The position numbers and the translations under genes are program-made. Below the pieces are notes generated by a model, which was not told where the DNA came from, made no database searches, and was given only the letters and a program-made list of their open reading frames with translations. A stretch of 64,000 bases of DNA from Clostridium algoriphilum (lineage in GTDB: Bacteria; Bacillota; Clostridia; Clostridiales; Clostridiaceae): contig NZ_JAIZZK010000021.1 in assembly GCF_020443705.1 (NCBI RefSeq), positions 19,023-83,022 on the forward strand, in the 5' to 3' direction. How positions within the stretch are numbered: the stretch's first letter is position 1; each line of letters starts with the position of its first letter. Below, piece after piece: positions 26,922 through 36,077 of this stretch.

Positions 26922-27788
26922 ATGGAATCAAATAAGGTGAAAGCGCTGCTTATAGCAGTGCATATGGGTAGCTTTACAAAAGCAGCGGAGAAGCTTGGTT
27001 ATACCCAGTCGGGGCTTACGCACATGATGAACAGTCTGGAAAAAGAGATCGGCTTTCAGCTTTTGCAACGTGGACGCTTCGGTGTCAGTCTCACGTCTGA
27101 TGGTCAGCGACTGCTTCCAATGCTACGGGAGTTTTTGAAGTGGGATACAAAAATCCGTTCCGAAATCGTTTTGATAAACAAGCAAAAGAAGGGAAATATT
27201 CGCATCGGAGCCTATTCCAGCATCTCAAAGCACTGGCTTCCAACCATTGTCAGAGATTTTCAGAAGCTCCATCCGGATGTCAACTTTGAGATTAAGGTAG
27301 GTGGCATGGATGAGATTTATGCATGGCTGAACAATTGCGAAGTAGAGCTGTGCTTTGTCAGCAGTTACGCGAAATACAACTATGAATTTATCACACTGAA
27401 GGACGATCAGTATATGGCAGTGCTACCGGAGGGTTATCCATTGGAGAGTGCAATACAATTCCCAATCGAGAAAGTAGATGGAGTAACATTTATTATGCCA
27501 TCCTTTGGGACAGATAACGATGTGCAGGTGGTGCTGGACGAATTCAACATCAAGCCTTTTGTCAAGACAACATCTGTAGACGACTCTGCTGTTCTGTCCA
27601 TGGTGGCCCATGGCTTGGGTGTCAGCATATTGTCGGAGTTGGTGCTGAGAGGGCACAATGAGAACGTGATCACCGTACCGTTGCAACCTGCATCCTATCG
27701 TCAGCTGGGTATCGCGATGCGGTCATTCAAAGAAGCAACACCAATGGCGAAGAAGTTTATCGCACTAGCAAAAATAGCTGATTTGTAA
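26922..27788 (+). CDS. LysR-family transcriptional regulator
   Basis: This 288-residue regulator has an N-terminal helix-turn-helix (residues ~5-60: GSFTKAAEKLGYTQSGLTHM) and a C-terminal type-2 periplasmic-binding-like effector domain (residues ~90-288). LysR proteins usually control a divergent gene, here the DUF554 membrane protein 116 bases away. The ATG follows GGAGGTGGG. GC content is high for this genome and codon use is unlike its neighbours, matching the DUF554 gene, which supports joint acquisition. The effector is unknown. Confidence 0.9.
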   Translation: MESNKVKALLIAVHMGSFTKAAEKLGYTQSGLTHMMNSLEKEIGFQLLQRGRFGVSLTSDGQRLLPMLREFLKWDTKIRSEIVLINKQKKGNIRIGAYSSISKHWLPTIVRDFQKLHPDVNFEIKVGGMDEIYAWLNNCEVELCFVSSYAKYNYEFITLKDDQYMAVLPEGYPLESAIQFPIEKVDGVTFIMPSFGTDNDVQVVLDEFNIKPFVKTTSVDDSAVLSMVAHGLGVSILSELVLRGHNENVITVPLQPASYRQLGIAMRSFKEATPMAKKFIALAKIADL

Positions 27789-28010
27789 ATTTAATTTATT
27801 TGCATGCAACGTCAAATTAGCGTAATCTGGCATTAAACTATCTACAATATTAATTAACATTAGCATATTCATATTGTGAATTTAGGATATAATAATTAAT
27901 AAACCTACTTACAAAAGAAAAATTTTTGGAAATGGATACATCTTCATTAGATCATAAGAATAAAGTTAGATATTGCCATAGATAATTAAAATAGAAAGAA
28001 GGCTAGATTT

Positions 28011-29183
28011 GTGTTTATAGATAAACTGTTTTATAAAACATTATTTAAAAGTTTATTTGCTGATCCTTTTGATGTTGAATTTTGGGATGGAGAGGTAAAA
28101 AAGTACGGTGAAGGAGAGAGTAAATTTCAAATAATTTTAAATGAACCTATTGCTAAAGCAGCTATTATTAATAATCCTTCTATAGCTTTAGGCGAAGCTT
28201 ACATGACTAAAAAATTAGATATAAAAGGAAATATACAGGAGATTTTAGAATCATTATATAATAGCAAGGAAAGTTTTATGGGTAATAATACTAAATGTGT
28301 AGATATAGTCAAGAAGATAGTTCATAATGTTAAAAACAACAAAAATAATATCCAATATCATTATGATATTGGTAATGATTTTTACAAACTGTGGTTAGAT
28401 GATACAATGACTTATTCTTGTGGATACTTTAAATCTCCAAACGATTCCTTAAGTACAGCTCAAAACAATAAAGTAGAACATATCTTAAAAAAATTATATT
28501 TGAGTGAAGGAGATACATTACTTGATATCGGTTGTGGTTGGGGTGAATTAATTATTGCTGCTGCAAAGGAATACAAAGTAAAGGCTATGGGAATAACTTT
28601 AAGTTTTGAACAGTTTAACAAGGTTAATGAGAGAATAAAACTTGAAGGATTAAGTGATCTTGTTGAAGTTCAGCTTTTAGATTACAGAGAACTAAAAAAC
28701 AGAAAATTTGATAGGGTAGTTAGCGTAGGTATGGTAGAACATGTAGGACAGGAGAATATTATAGATTATTTCGCTGCTGTAGATAATTTACTAAATGAAA
28801 AAGGTGTATCTTTACTTCATTGCATAACAGGTATAGATGAAGGTGGTAGAGACGCTTGGATAGATAAGTATATTTTCCCGGGAGGATATATACCTGTACT
28901 TAAGGAATTAATATCTAATATTGGAGATAAAAAATTTCAAGTGATTGATGTAGAAGGTCTCAAAATGCATTATGGAAGAACACTCGAGCATTGGGCAATA
29001 AATTTTGAAAATTCATTGTCTGAAATAAGTAAAACTAAGGATGAAACTTTTATAAGAATGTGGAGATTATACTTAAATGCATGTGCAGCATGCTTTAATT
29101 GTGGAAATATTAACATTCACCAAATTTTATTTGCTAAACATAATAATAATTTACCTTGGACTAGAGATTATATGTACAAATAA
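28011..29183 (+). CDS. cfa: Cyclopropane-fatty-acyl-phospholipid synthase
   Basis: This 390-residue SAM-dependent enzyme adds a methylene bridge to unsaturated acyl chains of membrane phospholipids. The SAM motif LDIGCGWGE lies near residue 170. The substrate-domain blocks YHYDIGNDFYKLWLD, MTYSCGYF and VSVGMVEHVG are all present, as is the late YIFPGGYIP and the C-terminal HYGRTLEHW. The start is a GTG eight bases after AAGAAGG. It stands alone; 29184-29471 downstream holds only an imperfect CACTGC/GCAGTG hairpin near 29385. It likely serves membrane adaptation to stress or stationary phase. Confidence 0.94.
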   Translation: MFIDKLFYKTLFKSLFADPFDVEFWDGEVKKYGEGESKFQIILNEPIAKAAIINNPSIALGEAYMTKKLDIKGNIQEILESLYNSKESFMGNNTKCVDIVKKIVHNVKNNKNNIQYHYDIGNDFYKLWLDDTMTYSCGYFKSPNDSLSTAQNNKVEHILKKLYLSEGDTLLDIGCGWGELIIAAAKEYKVKAMGITLSFEQFNKVNERIKLEGLSDLVEVQLLDYRELKNRKFDRVVSVGMVEHVGQENIIDYFAAVDNLLNEKGVSLLHCITGIDEGGRDAWIDKYIFPGGYIPVLKELISNIGDKKFQVIDVEGLKMHYGRTLEHWAINFENSLSEISKTKDETFIRMWRLYLNACAACFNCGNINIHQILFAKHNNNLPWTRDYMYK

Positions 29184-29471
29184 TTTTATGATTTATAAAT
29201 TAAAGGCATATTCTATAGTGCTTTTTTAGTGTTCTTGGCATAGACGTTTACTCATCGGTTAAAGTTTGATACGGGAGCAGATAGTGCCATCCGTTAACTA
29301 AAGACAATTGTACCCTAAGTATTTCTTAGAAATGAATTTTATGGTGTTTTTGCTATGAAGGAGTATAGGAAAGACGAGGTCACTGCCTTTTACAGCAGTG
29401 CCTTAGCTTAACTACATTTATACTAAGCTTCTTCTTGAAATATTGGAGCTTCTATTATGAAATTACTATAT

Positions 29472-30821
29472 TTATCTATCGATTAATGGAACGTAAGTAC
29501 TACTTCGTACAACACATTTATATGAAGGTCTAATAATTTTACCATTGTTTATTATTTCCTCAAGCCTGTGAGCACTCCAACCAGCTATTCTTCCTATAGC
29601 AAAAATAGAAGTGTACATCTCATCTGGTATACCAAGCATTCTATATACAAAGCCTGAGTAGAAGTCTACGTTAACACTTACACCTTTGTAAATTTTTCGT
29701 ACACTGGAAATTACTTTAGGTGCTAGTTCTTCTACTTTTGCATAAAGATTGTATTCATCCTCTAGACCTTTTTCCTTAGCAAGTCTTGCAACATATTTTT
29801 TAAAAATAACGGCTCTTGGATCAGATATAGAATAAACGGCATGACCTATTCCATAGATTAGGCCAGTTTTATCAAAGGCATCTTTAGTAAGTATTTTTAA
29901 TAAATATTTTTCAATTTCCGTATCATCTTTCCAATTACTAACATGTTCTTTCATATCTTCAAACATTTCAACAACTTTTATGTTTGCACCTCCATGTCTT
30001 GGTCCTTTTAAAGAACCAAGCGCGGCGGCTATAACTGAATAAGTATCGGAACCCGCCGAGGTTATAACATGTGTAACAAAGGTGGAGTTATTACCACCAC
30101 CGTGCTCTGCATGAAGCACTAGGGCAAGGTCAAGTAATATAGCTTCAAGTTTTGTGAATTTACCATCATCTCGGAGCATGTACAAAACATTTTCAGCAGT
30201 ACTTAGATCCTCGCGTGGGCTACGAATAAGCAAATTGTTATTATTATGATAATGTGATAGAGCATGATAACCATAAACCACTATAAGTGGGAAACAAGCA
30301 ATCAATCTCATACATTGCTCTAAAACATTGTTTACAGAAGTATCTTCAGCTTTATCATCTATGCTATAAAGCGCTAATATACTCCTTGCTATTGAGTTCA
30401 TTATATTTTTACTTGGCATTTTTAATATCATATCTCGTACGAAATCGTCAGGAAGATTTCTATATTTAGAAAGTAAATCTACAAAATTTTTAAGTTCTTC
30501 TTTTTTAGGAAGATCACCAAAAAGTAGTAAATAGCATGTCTCTTCAAATCCAAATCGACCATCTTTAAGAAAACCGTCTACTAGACTTTCAATGCTTATG
30601 CCTCTATATTCTAAAGAACCTGCAACGGAGATCATCTTGTTATTTTTGAAGGTAGAAGAATTAACCTGACTGATTTCCGTTAAACCTACTAGCACCCCAT
30701 GACCATCAAGATTTCTAAGCCCTCGCTTAACTTGATATTTAAGATATAGTTCTGGTTCTATAAAACTGTTTAATTTCTCAGGAATTGTATTTTTAAATTC
30801 TTGCAATTTATTAATATCCAT
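29472..30821 (-). CDS. Citrate synthase (citrate/2-methylcitrate synthase family)
   Basis: This 449-residue enzyme condenses oxaloacetate with acetyl-CoA (or propionyl-CoA). The catalytic His blocks are visible as LHAEHGGGNNSTF and YGIGHAVYSISDPR, with GPRHGGAN between them. The C-terminal Arg-containing segment GFVYRMLGIP follows the Si-type citrate synthase pattern. The ATG follows CGAGGTGTG. With pckA nearby it suggests an incomplete oxidative TCA branch for glutamate synthesis. A perfect 18-base-arm palindrome lies 39 bases upstream of the start and could control it. Confidence 0.9.
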   Translation of the reverse strand: MDINKLQEFKNTIPEKLNSFIEPELYLKYQVKRGLRNLDGHGVLVGLTEISQVNSSTFKNNKMISVAGSLEYRGISIESLVDGFLKDGRFGFEETCYLLLFGDLPKKEELKNFVDLLSKYRNLPDDFVRDMILKMPSKNIMNSIARSILALYSIDDKAEDTSVNNVLEQCMRLIACFPLIVVYGYHALSHYHNNNNLLIRSPREDLSTAENVLYMLRDDGKFTKLEAILLDLALVLHAEHGGGNNSTFVTHVITSAGSDTYSVIAAALGSLKGPRHGGANIKVVEMFEDMKEHVSNWKDDTEIEKYLLKILTKDAFDKTGLIYGIGHAVYSISDPRAVIFKKYVARLAKEKGLEDEYNLYAKVEELAPKVISSVRKIYKGVSVNVDFYSGFVYRMLGIPDEMYTSIFAIGRIAGWSAHRLEEIINNGKIIRPSYKCVVRSSTYVPLIDR

Positions 30822-30859
30822 AATATCACACCTCGCAAAATAGTTCTTAAATATAATTT

Positions 30860-30903
30860 ATTGTTCATAAACAAGAGCATCGCTACTCTTGTTTATGAAC
30901 AAT
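30860..30903. promoter_or_regulatory. Perfect 18-bp-arm palindrome upstream of citrate synthase
   Basis: Arms ATTGTTCATAAACAAGAG and its exact complement flank an eight-base loop. No T-run follows on either strand, so an operator or a 5'-leader RNA hairpin is as likely as a terminator. Confidence 0.6.
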
Positions 30904-31006
30904 ATAAGAATGTTGTGAATTAATTTAAAGAATATTTAGGTTTATTATTATCCAAAAACATTTTTTATTCCAACTAAAATAACAAACATCCCAAATGCCT
31001 TTTTAG

Positions 31007-31228
31007 CTATTCTTTAATTACAATTAATTTCCAATTATCATCAACAATTTTATAATATTCCTTTCCCTCTTTATAACATATAACTGCCTCTGTATCATTA
31101 TTTATGAAATTCAATGTATCAATTTTATTCAATGAGTTACCAAACCGTTCTATGAATTGTTCTCGTTTATCCTCTATTTTAAATACCTCCTCAAAGTTGC
31201 TTGTACGGTCATTTTGAAATCTAATTGT
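31007..31228 (-). pseudogene. Small open frame without a normal start
   Basis: A 73-codon stop-bounded frame encodes a protein-like sequence including KREQFIERFGNSLNKIDTLN and ending DDNWKLIVIKE. A GAGGAGGT motif lies inside it, but the following bases offer only ATA as a start. It may be the 3' remnant of a small gene or use a rare start codon. No family recognised. Confidence 0.3.
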
Positions 31229-31762
31229 TTACAATGAGTTTATCCATTTATCTTTTAGTTTTGCTAATCAATTCTTATGCTATGATTTATACTCAATGGA
31301 TTATTTAATACATATCTTGCAATTATATGAACTCAATATAATATTAATATTCATTATATTGGATATTGTTAATATTTATCAGGGAAAAAACTAGCGTTTT
31401 GAGCGAATTATAATGATAAAAGCTTGGATGCTATAAATTCCTCCCATTTCATGAAAATTATGATAATAACGACTCATTAACATAATACATGGTTAAACTT
31501 ATATATTTATATACTTATATATAAAGTTTATAAAACATGCAAAGAACTAAATCTAAACCATATTTACTGACGGTTTATTACCAATAAACTTTTTTTCAAT
31601 TATAAAAGGATATTATGAATGTTGTTGAATTATGTAAATAAGATTGTTTATTATTAGTAATAAATTTATATTGCATAATGTCTATAATGTGAAGGTAGAA
31701 AATTGAGAATTTAGATATGAATAAATAATATGGTATTAAAAAATAAGGTTGGAGGTGATTTA

Positions 31763-31984
31763 ATGAATAACTTAGATAAAGAGAAAAAAATATGGGGTAA
31801 ACAAAAAGCTATGGGGAAGAAAAAGTTTGTATAAATCTATGGAGTATTAATTTTTGGAGGAATTAGTGCTTTAGTAAACTTTATACTTACTATACTTTTC
31901 ATTTCAACTTCAATAAGTAATATACTTGTTAATGTTATAGTCTATACGATTAGTATTTATAACCTTAGCATTAAGTTGCTTTGA
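31763..31984 (+). pseudogene. Small membrane protein gene with an in-frame stop
   Basis: TTGGAGGTGATTTA gives a strong ribosome site for MNNLDKEKKIWGKQKAMGKK, but a TAA at 31832 ends the frame after 23 codons. The same frame then continues for 49 codons as a hydrophobic helix beginning IYGVLIFGGISALVNFIL and ends at 31984. The upstream and downstream parts together make a plausible 73-residue single-helix membrane protein. So this is a nonsense-mutated gene or a 23-residue peptide gene. No family recognised. Confidence 0.5.
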
Positions 31985-32055
31985 TTATAATTTTATAATA
32001 AAGGATGGGGTAGGTTTTTAAAAAGATCACAACCAAAATTATGTCTCATTTGAGT

Positions 32056-32097
32056 AAACAAATCCACAAGATTTTAAGAAATCTTGTGGATTTGTTT
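32056..32097 (+). terminator. Very strong hairpin
   Basis: Perfect 19-base arms (AAACAAATCCACAAGATTT and complement) with a TAAG loop, 70 bases after the small membrane gene. The right arm itself ends in TTTGTTT. Confidence 0.75.
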
Positions 32098-32234
32098 ATA
32101 ATTATTGTATTAGATTGACGATGTAGTATTATCTCTGAATACCAGAATTGAGCCTAAGTTGTTTTCCTTTATAATCGTGCTGCTTTTTTAACAGTATAAG
32201 GTAACACTGCTCTTTGATCTCTCTTTTATTTATT

Positions 32235-32363
32235 CTAATCTTTTTTTTCCATATGATCAAAAACTACTCTTGCACTTTCTTCATTGCCATGCTTGATATT
32301 TTTTTTCTTAAATTTTTTGTCTTCTTTCTTATTATTTTTAGTTGCACTCATTTTATTATCCAT
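32235..32363 (-). CDS. Lys-rich 42-residue small protein
   Basis: AGGAGAAGTGTAA precedes an ATG that starts a highly basic peptide (MDNKMSATKNNKKEDKKFKK, then an acidic-basic tail ending HMEKKD). The ribosome site is good and the frame clean. It resembles the many small Lys-rich proteins of clostridial spores in composition only; I do not recognise a family. Confidence 0.5.
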   Translation of the reverse strand: MDNKMSATKNNKKEDKKFKKKNIKHGNEESARVVFDHMEKKD

Positions 32364-32531
32364 TTACACTTCTCCTATCTTCAATATTTTACTTATTAAA
32401 CACTCACTTGTGTTTAAACAGTTATATATTATTTTCAACATTTTTTTAAAAAATATACAATATAATAAAAAAAGAATAAATAATGGCCTCAATATGGGGA
32501 CATTCAGATATTTTGTTTAAGGTGCACTCAC

Positions 32532-32693
32532 GTGGCAAGTGGCATCTTTAGAATCAAAAAGAGGGATCATTATATAAAAATTGAAAAAATGAGTGATAAC
32601 TATTACATAACAATAAAACAGAAAAATGCAATAAACATTAAAAGAAACTGCATAAAACTTGACTTGAGTATAAAAAAGCAGTATTATAAGTAA
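32532..32693 (+). CDS. Possible 53-residue protein, replication-organiser-like N-terminus
   Basis: A GTG seven bases after AAGGTG starts a basic peptide, SGIFRIKKRDHYIKIEKMSD and onward. The first 20 residues resemble the N-terminus of phage replisome-organiser or helix-turn-helix replication proteins, which often begin with a G-FRIKK motif. The rest does not continue the match, so it may be a fragment. From 32694 to 33132 nothing else is supported. Confidence 0.3.
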   Translation: MASGIFRIKKRDHYIKIEKMSDNYYITIKQKNAINIKRNCIKLDLSIKKQYYK

Positions 32694-33132
32694 CAATTAA
32701 TCGATTAAGAATTAGAAAATATGAATGATAAATTAACGAGGTAATTCATTTTCAAAACAATTGTTAGCGGTATGATTTGCAATTGATTTCCATAATTATT
32801 TTGAATAACAAGCGAAATAGTGGATAGTAAGGCAAAAATCAAAAAAATAGAATTAAAAAGAATAAGAAAATATGAAATAAATAAGCATAATGATTTATGA
32901 TATATTAAAAAAATCATTTTATATACAAATGATTAATAAATAAATAAAAATGCATTCACGATTGAAATGAAGAAATGAAACTTTAAAACGTCGGTTTTGA
33001 ATTACTTGCATGAGATTTTATCATAACTGAAAAGTTTATAGAAATTCTTGTAATGGTAATTGTCATTGATATTTAGTTAATTACAAGGTTATGCAATTAA
33101 CAATTATATTTAGAGAGGAAGATGAGACAAAA

Positions 33133-34425
33133 ATGTTACAGCATAACTTACAAATAGCTCAAGATACTACAGTATATGAAGAAAACATAACATCTGAAGC
33201 AATTAACTTAATGAAAGAGTTAATCTCAAGACCCAGTCCTTACTTTCACGAAGGTGCTATCATGGATTTTACATACAGTTGGTTTCTAAAAAATGGTATG
33301 AATGCATACATTCATGAATACTATGAACCTAAAATTACTGGGTTTAAGGGTGAAAATGTTATCTGTGAGATTACTGGAGAAAGTGATGGTCCGATTATAT
33401 GTATTAATGGTCATATGGATACAGTTAATCTTTGTAATGGGTGGTCTAAGGATCCTTATCAAGGATTAGTAGAAGGAGATAGAATTTATGGACTTGGTGC
33501 TCTTGATATGAAATCAGGTTGTTGCGCTTCTATGCTTGCTATTAGAAAATTTCATGAGCTTAACAAAAGATTTCACGGAAAGATTATTGCAACTTTTGTT
33601 TCTGATGAAGAGGGTCCTTATGGGCTTGGAACAAATGCTTTAATTGAAGACGGAATACTTGAGAATGTAGATTTTTCAATTATTGCAGAGCCAAGTGATG
33701 CTTTTAATAATAAATCTTTCCCAGATGTTTCTCTTGGTGCAAGAGGTGGTTATGGTCTTGAAGTTGAATTTTTCGGGAAAGCGGCTCATGCAGCTCTACC
33801 TGATTATGGTATAAATGCCGCGGTGGATGCTGGAAAATTCATGTGTGAATTAGGAAAAATTGATTATATTGAAACAGCATTTTTAGGAAAGGGTGTTGCA
33901 TGTGTTATTGCTGTAGAGAGCGATGGGGGAGCTTGTAGTGTTCCAGATTATGCTAAAGTCAAGTTGTTTTGGCATATTGTAATAGGTGAAAATGAAAAGA
34001 CAATAGAGAATTATATTAAGGATGCAATAAAAAGAGCAAATATTAAAAGTACTTTTAAAATTTCTTTTAGAGATGCGCCAACAGATGGCAGCAAGGGATT
34101 TATGCCGTTTATTGTAGCAAAACAAAATCATTTCGTTGCTGCCTTCTTAGAATCAGTAAAGGATACTTGCGAATGCGAAGCAAGTGTATCTTATTTTAAA
34201 AGCATAGGTGATTTTAACTACTTAGGTTCTAGGTTAAATGCACCTGCAATTATTTTTGGTACTGATGGTGAAAACTTTCATGCTGCTGATGAATATGCAA
34301 CCATAAGTTCTATTGTTAAAACTTCAGATATCATCTATAACTTTTTAGATAAAGTGCTTAGTGACAATAGTAACTCAAGTTTTGGTGAAAATTCTCTTTC
34401 GGTAAATGGATTAAAGGTCTGCTAA
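33133..34425 (+). CDS. M20-family metallopeptidase/deacylase (YgeY-like)
   Basis: This is a cytoplasmic dinuclear-zinc amidohydrolase of about 430 residues. Metal and catalytic residues are visible: GHMDTV (near residue 92), DMKSG (near 125), SDEEGP (catalytic Glu, near 158), EPSD, and a late His in DGENFHAADEY. The dimerisation insert begins SLGARGGYGLEVEFFGKAAH. M20 enzymes remove acyl groups from amino acids or cleave dipeptides. The start at 33133 follows AGAGAGGA at a long spacing; an in-frame ATG at 33091 has a poorer site. It is the first gene of the lysine operon and stands 84 bases before the transporter, so it may release lysine or ornithine from a conjugate taken up by the cell. 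Confidence 0.8.
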   Translation: MLQHNLQIAQDTTVYEENITSEAINLMKELISRPSPYFHEGAIMDFTYSWFLKNGMNAYIHEYYEPKITGFKGENVICEITGESDGPIICINGHMDTVNLCNGWSKDPYQGLVEGDRIYGLGALDMKSGCCASMLAIRKFHELNKRFHGKIIATFVSDEEGPYGLGTNALIEDGILENVDFSIIAEPSDAFNNKSFPDVSLGARGGYGLEVEFFGKAAHAALPDYGINAAVDAGKFMCELGKIDYIETAFLGKGVACVIAVESDGGACSVPDYAKVKLFWHIVIGENEKTIENYIKDAIKRANIKSTFKISFRDAPTDGSKGFMPFIVAKQNHFVAAFLESVKDTCECEASVSYFKSIGDFNYLGSRLNAPAIIFGTDGENFHAADEYATISSIVKTSDIIYNFLDKVLSDNSNSSFGENSLSVNGLKVC

Positions 34426-34508
34426 CAATATAAAATGATTGCTTAACTATCAGAAAATTAATATTATCGTGGACTTATAAATATAATAAATAGAAAGTGA
34501 GGTTACTA

Positions 34509-35351
34509 ATGAAAAATTCATTTAAAACTCTTTGTATTATGATTTCGGTAGTTGCTGTAGGAGGATTAGTTGCTGGTTGCAGTAACACCAGTGGCATAAA
34601 AATCGGTGTAGTTACAGGAACTACATATGGAGAAAAAGCAAAAGAATACAGTAAAATAACAGAAGTTAAGTCATATAAGGATGATAATTTAAATCTGCAG
34701 GAATTAGCAAACAAAAGGATTGATGGTGTAATAACAGACAAGCTAGTTGCTCTTTATGGAATTAAGCAAGCTAATTACAAAGATTTAAAACTTGCGGGAG
34801 ATTTGATTTATACGGAAACAATTGCAGTTGCTGTAAGGAAAGATGATAATAGTCTGCGACAAGCTATTAACGCAAGTATAGGGACGATAATAGAAGATGG
34901 AACATATGCAAAAATTAGCAATAAGTATTTTGGTAAAGATATTCTTGAAGGAGTAAAATATGAAAAAACAATTGCAGCGGCAAAGGATGCACCCGCAAAG
35001 GATAGTAGTTTGGCACGAGTAAAGAAGGCAGGAAAAATCACTTTTGCTTTAAGTGGAGGTTATCCACCATTTAATTTTATTTCACCCGATGACAAATTAA
35101 CAGGTTTTGATGTTGAAATAGGAAAAGAAGTAGCTAAAAGATTAGATGTTAAGTATGAATCAGTAACTACTGATTGGAGTGGTATTTTGGAAGGTCTAAG
35201 AAGTGGACGTTATGATGGCATTTTTGGTAGTATGGCTGTAACTCCTGAAAGACTTAAAGTAGTAAATTTTACTGATCCATATTATAACTCGGGGGCTCAA
35301 TTAGTTGTACCAAAAGACTCAAAGATAAAAAGTATAAACGATCTAAAGTGA
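34509..35351 (+). CDS. Amino-acid ABC transporter substrate-binding lipoprotein, lobes in permuted order
   Basis: This is a 280-residue lipoprotein. A signal peptide ends in the lipobox LVAGC, so the mature protein is anchored by Cys24. The next 120 residues (IKIGVVTGTTYGEKAKEYSK to KYFGKDIL) match the second half of a family-3 amino-acid binding protein. They are followed by an Ala/Lys linker and then the first half (LARVKKAGKITFALSGGYPP through TPERLKVVNFTDPYY), which ends at INDLK where the family normally continues into its second half. Each lobe occurs once, so the product could fold as a circular permutant. Alternatively it is the remainder of a tandem fused pair after two deletions. 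The ATG at 34509 is chosen because GTGAGG lies six bases upstream; the GTG at 34497 overlaps that site. It would bind lysine or a similar amino acid. Confidence 0.8.
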   Translation: MKNSFKTLCIMISVVAVGGLVAGCSNTSGIKIGVVTGTTYGEKAKEYSKITEVKSYKDDNLNLQELANKRIDGVITDKLVALYGIKQANYKDLKLAGDLIYTETIAVAVRKDDNSLRQAINASIGTIIEDGTYAKISNKYFGKDILEGVKYEKTIAAAKDAPAKDSSLARVKKAGKITFALSGGYPPFNFISPDDKLTGFDVEIGKEVAKRLDVKYESVTTDWSGILEGLRSGRYDGIFGSMAVTPERLKVVNFTDPYYNSGAQLVVPKDSKIKSINDLK

Positions 35352-35409
35352 AAAATCTAGTATAACATATTCGCTAAGTAGAATGGGTTATACTCTAGGG
35401 GGAATTTAT

Positions 35410-36066
35410 TTGAGTTATGATTTTAGTATAATTTATGAGAAGTTTCCTATATTTATTCCAGCTGCTATTGAGACACTTAAAATTTCAGCGGCTGCTATAA
35501 TATTAGGCGTAATATTTGGATTAATTATTGCATTTGGTAGACTATCAAAAATTAAAATAATATATTATATTTCAACTCTGTATGTAACTATAATTCGTGG
35601 AACTCCAATCATTTTACAGCTTTTTATTGTATATTTTGGGTTGGCAAATATCGTAAGACTTGACCCATTCCCATCAGCGGTAATTGCATTTGGAGCTCAT
35701 AATGCTGCATATATAGCGGAAATATTTCGTGGCTCAATTCAATCTATAGACAAGGGACAGATGGAAGCAGCACGTTCAATTGGAATGACAAATTTTCTAG
35801 CTATGAGGAGAATTGTACTTCCACAGGCTTTCAAACGTGCAGTTCCAAACCTTGGTAATCAATTTATAATTGCCATCAAGGATTCATCTTTGGCAAGTAC
35901 AATTGCTGTTGGTGAGCTTTTACTAAAAGCTCAACAGTTAGGTTCTTCTAATTTTCGGTTTATGGAGTACTTAGTATTAGCTGGAATTTATTATTTAATA
36001 ATAACGGGTGTTTTAAGTTTCTTTGTAAATAAACTTGAAAGACGACTTGCTGTCAATGAAAGGTAG
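35410..36066 (+). CDS. Amino-acid ABC transporter permease (HisM/GlnP type)
   Basis: This is a 218-residue inner-membrane permease with about five helices. The EAA loop that contacts the ATPase is clear: [20 protein letters not shown]. The preceding [20 protein letters not shown] block is typical of polar amino-acid permeases. The frame extends to an ATG at 35383, but AGGGGGAA lies seven bases before the TTG at 35410, so the TTG is the likely start. It follows the binding protein by 58 bases and precedes the ATPase by 11. No second permease is present, so it probably works as a homodimer. Confidence 0.88.
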   Translation: MSYDFSIIYEKFPIFIPAAIETLKISAAAIILGVIFGLIIAFGRLSKIKIIYYISTLYVTIIRGTPIILQLFIVYFGLANIVRLDPFPSAVIAFGAHNAAYIAEIFRGSIQSIDKGQMEAARSIGMTNFLAMRRIVLPQAFKRAVPNLGNQFIIAIKDSSLASTIAVGELLLKAQQLGSSNFRFMEYLVLAGIYYLIITGVLSFFVNKLERRLAVNER

Positions 36067-36077
36067 GTGTAATTACA

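Noticed and set aside
33045..33075. Fur-like box (TAATGGTAATTGTCATT) upstream of the M20 gene
   Set aside because: Only partly palindromic and with several departures from the Fur consensus in AT-rich DNA; no iron gene adjacent.
32694..33132. Lysine riboswitch before the lysine operon
   Set aside because: No conserved L-box segments can be read, and the operon degrades lysine, so a repressing lysine switch would not be expected.
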